This document shows positions 59,775-64,000 of a stretch of DNA of 64,000 nucleotides, piece by piece. The notes under the pieces are model-generated. The model searched no databases. It was given only the letters and a program-made list of their open reading frames with translations, and was not told the DNA's origin. Source of the stretch: Adenophora triphylla var. japonica (taxonomy: Eukaryota; Streptophyta; Magnoliopsida; Asterales; Campanulaceae). Numbering within the stretch: the first letter of the stretch is position 1; each line of letters starts with the position of its first letter. The position numbers and the translations under genes were made by a program. The stretch is taken from assembly GCA_022495995.1 (NCBI GenBank), contig JAFEMH010001491.1, positions 402,309 to 466,308 of the forward strand, read 5' to 3'.

Positions 59775-61857
59775 AAGAATGACACCGTGTGTGAGAGAGA
59801 GAGACCATTTCTCCAGAATAGCATGCGAGATTCCACCGGATATGGGAACTTTTCGTACATTTCGCGGAAGCCTATAGCGCTCAAACAAAGATCAAACCAA
59901 AGTTAGACTTGCCCCTGTTAATAGCGATTTCAATGTCCTCCCCTTTGTTCTCTCTCTAAAAACATTTCAAATTTCAACTTGCCATGAAAAATCTGATTTT
60001 TACCTTAAAAAAAAAATGGAGATCAGCCAAACCAGACTTCAATAGAACATAAAAGATGCAAACCTCGCTCGCCCACAATACCGGGTGTCTACCTAAGAAG
60101 AACATTGTTTGATAGAAAAGAACCATAAAAATGGATCTCAAAAATGGAAGAGAGAGAGAGAGAGAAGGGCCTGAGTAAAGAGACGATGGTGCAGGTGAAT
60201 AACAACTCTCCAAAATCAATTACCGTATAATCCTCTAAATACACCCCCACAAAATACACACTCCCCTATCTCTCCTCTTATACTCTCTACCTTACCACCT
60301 TCGACCACCCATAATTCCGACTCACCTCTCCCTCCCCTACTCCGATGACCATTTCTCCTACTCCGGCTATCATCTCTATCTATCACTCTCCGCCCACCAT
60401 CCCTTCGCCTCCCTACCTCCGGCCACCCTCCCTTCGCCTCCCTACCTAAGAGAAAGAAAAGAAGAGAGAGAGAGAGAGAGAAAGCATGACACTGTATGTG
60501 TGAGAGAGAGAGACCATTTATGCAAGCAAGGTGAGATTCCACTGATATGGGAACTTTTCGTACTTTTGGCGGAAGCCTATGGCGCCTCAAACAAAGATCA
60601 AAACCAATGTTAGACTCGCTTCATGCTAATAGTGATTTCAATGTCCTCCCCTTCATTCTCTCTCTAAAATCATTTGAAATTTCAACTTGCCTTGAAAAAT
60701 CTGATTTTTGCCTTAAAAAAAATGGAGATCCAGCCAAACCAGACTTCAATAGGGTATAAAAGATGCAAACCATGTCTGCCCACAATACTGGTGTCTACCG
60801 GTGGCAACATTGTTTGAAAGAGAAAGAACCATAAAAAATGGAGCTGGCAAAAATGGAAGAGAGAGAGAGAAGGGCCGAAGTAAGAGACGATGGTGCAGGG
60901 TGAATAACAACTCTCCAAAATCAATTACCGTATAATCCTCTAAATACACCCCCACAAAATGCACACTCCCTCTCTCTCCCTCTCTATACTCTCTCTACCC
61001 TACCACCTCCGACCACCCATAATTCCGACTACCTCACCCTCCCCTACTCCGACGACCATTTCTCCTACTCCGGCGATCATCTCTATCTATCACTGCCACC
61101 ATCCCTTCGCCTCCCCTACCTCCGCCACCCTCCCTTCGCTCCCTACCTCGTAGAAAGAAAAGAAGAGAGAGAGAGAGAAAGCATGACACCGTATGCTCAG
61201 GAGAGTAGAGAGACCATTTCGCAAAGCAGGCAGAGATTCCACCTGATACGGGAACTTTTCGCACTTTGGAGGAAGCCTATGGCGCTCTCAAACAAAGATT
61301 AAACCAAAGTTAGACTTGCCCGTGTTAATAGCGATTTCAATGTCCTCCCCTTCATTCTCTCTCTAAAAACATTTGAAATTTCAACTTGCCATAAAAAATC
61401 TGATTTTTGCCTTAAAAAATGGAGATCCAAACAAACCAGACTTCAATAGGGCATAAAGATGCAAAACCCCGCTCGCCCACATTGGCTGTGTCTACCGGCG
61501 GCAACATTGTTTTGAAAGAGAAAGAACCATAAAAAAATGGAGTCAAAATGGAAGAGAGAGAGAGAGAAGGGCCGGAGTAAGAGACGACGGCGCAGGAATA
61601 ACAACTCTCCAAAATCACTCACCGTATAATCCCTCTAAATACACCCCCACAAAATACACACTCCCCCCTCTCTCTCCCTCTCTATACTCTCTCTACCCTA
61701 CCACCTCCGACCACCCATAATTCCGACTACCTCTCCCCTCCCCTACTCCGACGACCATTTCTCCTACTCCGGCGACTCATCTCATCTATCTCTTCGGCCA
61801 CCATCCCTTCGCCTCCCTACCTCCGCCACCCTCCCTTCGCCTCCCTACCTTAGAAAG

Positions 61858-61900
<43 letters not shown>

Positions 61901-64000
61901 ATGACACTGCAGGTGAGAGAGAGAGACCATTTCTGCAGTGTGCAGAGATTCCACTGGATATGGGAACTTTTCAGACTTTTGGCGGAAGCCTATAGCGCTC
62001 TCAAACAAAGATCAAACCAAAGTTAGACTTGCCCCTGTTAATAGCGATTTCAATGTCCTCCCCTTTGTTCTCTCTCTAAAAACATTTCAAATTTCAACTT
62101 GCCATGAAAAATCTGATTTTTACCTTAAAAAAAAAATGGAGATCAGCCAAACCAGACTTCAATAGAACATAAAAGATGCAAACCCTGCCTGCCCACAATA
62201 CTGGTGTCTACCGGCAGCAACATTGTTTGATAGAAAAAGAACCATAAAAAATGGATCTGCCAAAAATGGAAGAGAGAGAGAGAGAGAAGGGCCGGAGTAA
62301 GAGACGATGGTGCAGGGTGAATAACAACTCTCCAAAATCAATTACCGTATAATCCCTCTAAATACACCCCCACAAAATACACACTCCCCCCTATCTCTCC
62401 CTCTTTATACTCTCTCTACCTTACCACCTTCGACCACCCATAATTCTGACTACCTCTCCCCTCCCCTACTCCGATGACCATTTCTCCTACTCCGGCTATC
62501 ATCTCTATCTATCACTCTCCGCCCACCATCCCTTCGCCTCCCTACCTCCGGCCACCCTCCCTTCGCCTCCCTACCTAAGAGAAAGAAAAGAAGAGAGAGA
62601 GAGAGAGAGAAAGCATGACACTGTATGTGTGAGAGAGAGAGACCATTTATGCAGTGTGCAGAGATTCCACTGGATATGGGAACTTTTCAGACTTTTGGCG
62701 GAAGCCTATGGCGCTCTCAAACAAAGATCAAACCAATGTTAGACTTGCCCGTGTTAATAGTGATTTCAATGTCCTCCCCTTCATTCTCTCTCTAAAATCA
62801 TTTGAAATTTCAACTTGCCTTGAAAAATCTGATTTTTGCCTTAAAAAAAATGGAGATCCAGCCAAACCAGACTTCAATAGGGTATAAAAGATGCAAACCA
62901 CTGCCGCCCACACCGGGTGTCTACCTAAGTGGCAACATTGTTTGAAAGAGAAAGAACCATAAAAAATGGAGCTGGCAAAAATGGAAGAGAGAGAGAGAAG
63001 GGCCGAAGTAAGAGACGATGGTGCAGGGTGAATAACAACTCTCCAAAATCAATTACCGTATAATCCTCTAAATATACCCCCACAAAATACACACTCCCCC
63101 TCTCTCCCCTCTCTATACTCTCTCTACCCTACCACCTCCGACCACCCATAATTTCGACTACCTCTCCCTCCCCTACTCCGACGACCATTTTCTCCTACTC
63201 CGGCGATCATCTCTATCTATCACTCTCCGCCACCATCCCTTCGCCTCCCTACTCTCCGGCCACCCTCCCTTCGCCTCCCTACCTTAGAGAAAGTAAATAA
63301 GAGAGAGAGAGAGAGAGAGAGAAAGCATGACACCGTATGTGTGTGAGAGAGAGAGAGACCATTTCTACAAGCAGTGCGTAGATTCCACCGGATATGGGAA
63401 CTTTTCGTACTTTGGGCTAAAGCCTACGGGCGCTCTCAAACAAAGATCAAACCAAAGTTAGACTCCGCCCGTTAATAGCGATTTCAATGTCCTCCCTTCA
63501 TTCTCTCTCTAAAAACATTTGAAATTTCAACTTGCCATGAAAATCCGATTTTCGCCTTAAAAAAATGGAGATCCAAACTAAACCAAACTTCAATATGGCA
63601 TAAAAGATGCAAACCCCGCTCGCCCACACACCGGTGTGTCTACTCGCACAAGAAAAATGGAGCTGGCAAAAATGGAAGAGAGAGAGAAAGAAGGGCCTGA
63701 GTAAGAGACGATGGTGCAGGTGAATAACAACTCTTCAAAATCAATTACCGTATAACTCCCTCTTAATACACCCCTCACAAAATACACACTCCCCCTCTCT
63801 CTCCTCTCTATACTCTCTCTACCCTACCACCCTCCGACCACCCATAATTCTCGACTACCTCTCCCCTCCCCTACTCCGACGACCATTTCTCCTACTCCGC
63901 GATCATCTCTATCTATCACTCTCCGGCCATCATCCCTTCGCCCTACTCTCCGCCACCCTCCTTCGCCTCCCTACCTCGTAGAAAGAAAAGAAGAGAGAGA
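57001..64000. repeat. Satellite array A4 (trimeric higher-order repeat, CHG-site damage)
   Basis: Landmarks at 57640, 58354, 59058, 59778, 60485, 61182, 61900, 62614 and 63326. The first two full units match 31076 and 31791 of A2 (GGCAAAAGCC, AAATATTTGAAA; AAGAATGACAC, GGTGTTTACC), so the duplication extends about 2.1 kb into the array. After that a trimer repeats: 59058 and 61182 share AGATTAAACC and GCCATAAAAAATC; 59778 and 61900 share CTATAGCGCTC and GCCCCTGTTAATAG; 60485 and 62614 share ACCAATGTTAGAC and TGCCTTGAAAAATC. Period is 2.12-2.13 kb. Most units except 61900 and 62614 carry many CAG/CTG/CCGG-centred differences. The array continues past the window end. Confidence 0.92.

Noticed and set aside
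1..64000. rDNA spacer, tRNA, telomeric repeat or CRISPR-like array
   Set aside because: Repeat units are about 714 bp and contiguous, without spacers; no rRNA, tRNA cloverleaf or TTTAGGG arrays were seen.

Overview
The window is repeat-dominated plant nuclear DNA, most likely pericentromeric or other heterochromatin of a flowering plant. No intact host protein gene, rRNA or tRNA was recognised. The evidence for a plant is a Tat-type Ty3/Gypsy element with a second RNase H and an antisense accessory gene, Stowaway-type MITEs, a non-autonomous hAT element with 8-bp target duplications, a Copia-type gag remnant, and damage concentrated at CHG sites (plant methylation context). Genus cannot be told from the sequence.

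Layout. (1) 1-7167: satellite array A1, monomer about 714 bp. (2) 7184-30435: a non-satellite module, copy 1. It holds a hairpin-forming minisatellite split by a 2.37-kb solo LTR, three Stowaway-like MITEs and a Copia gag remnant. It is interrupted at 12594-26423 by a hAT element that itself contains a 12.9-kb Tat retrotransposon. (3) 30436-42749: satellite array A2. (4) 42750-44240: two truncated copies of the module's first 250-300 bp, separated by about 1.2 satellite monomers and bounded by long poly(A) runs. (5) 44241-47995: array A3. (6) 48024-57000: module copy 2, close to copy 1 over most of its length but with an empty hAT site carrying a single copy of the 8-bp target. (7) 57001-64000: array A4.

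The satellite monomer has a low-copy-looking segment of about 330 bp, a long pyrimidine-rich tract and several (GA)n tracts. Monomers fall into diagnostic subtypes arranged in a different higher-order repeat in each array: a dimer (about 1.39 kb) in A1, a tetramer (about 2.85 kb) in A2/A3 and a trimer (about 2.12 kb) in A4. The arrays therefore appear to be homogenised locally.

Inferred history: minisatellite formed; LTR element inserted in one of its hairpin loops and was reduced to a solo LTR; module plus at least 2 kb of right-flanking satellite was duplicated; hAT entered copy 1; Tat element entered the hAT. A technical layer overlies this. In A4 and scattered patches elsewhere, differences from the consensus cluster at CAG, CTG and CCGG, which looks like base-calling or consensus error at methylated CHG sites rather than true mutation. 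Some frameshifts in the Tat element may have the same cause.
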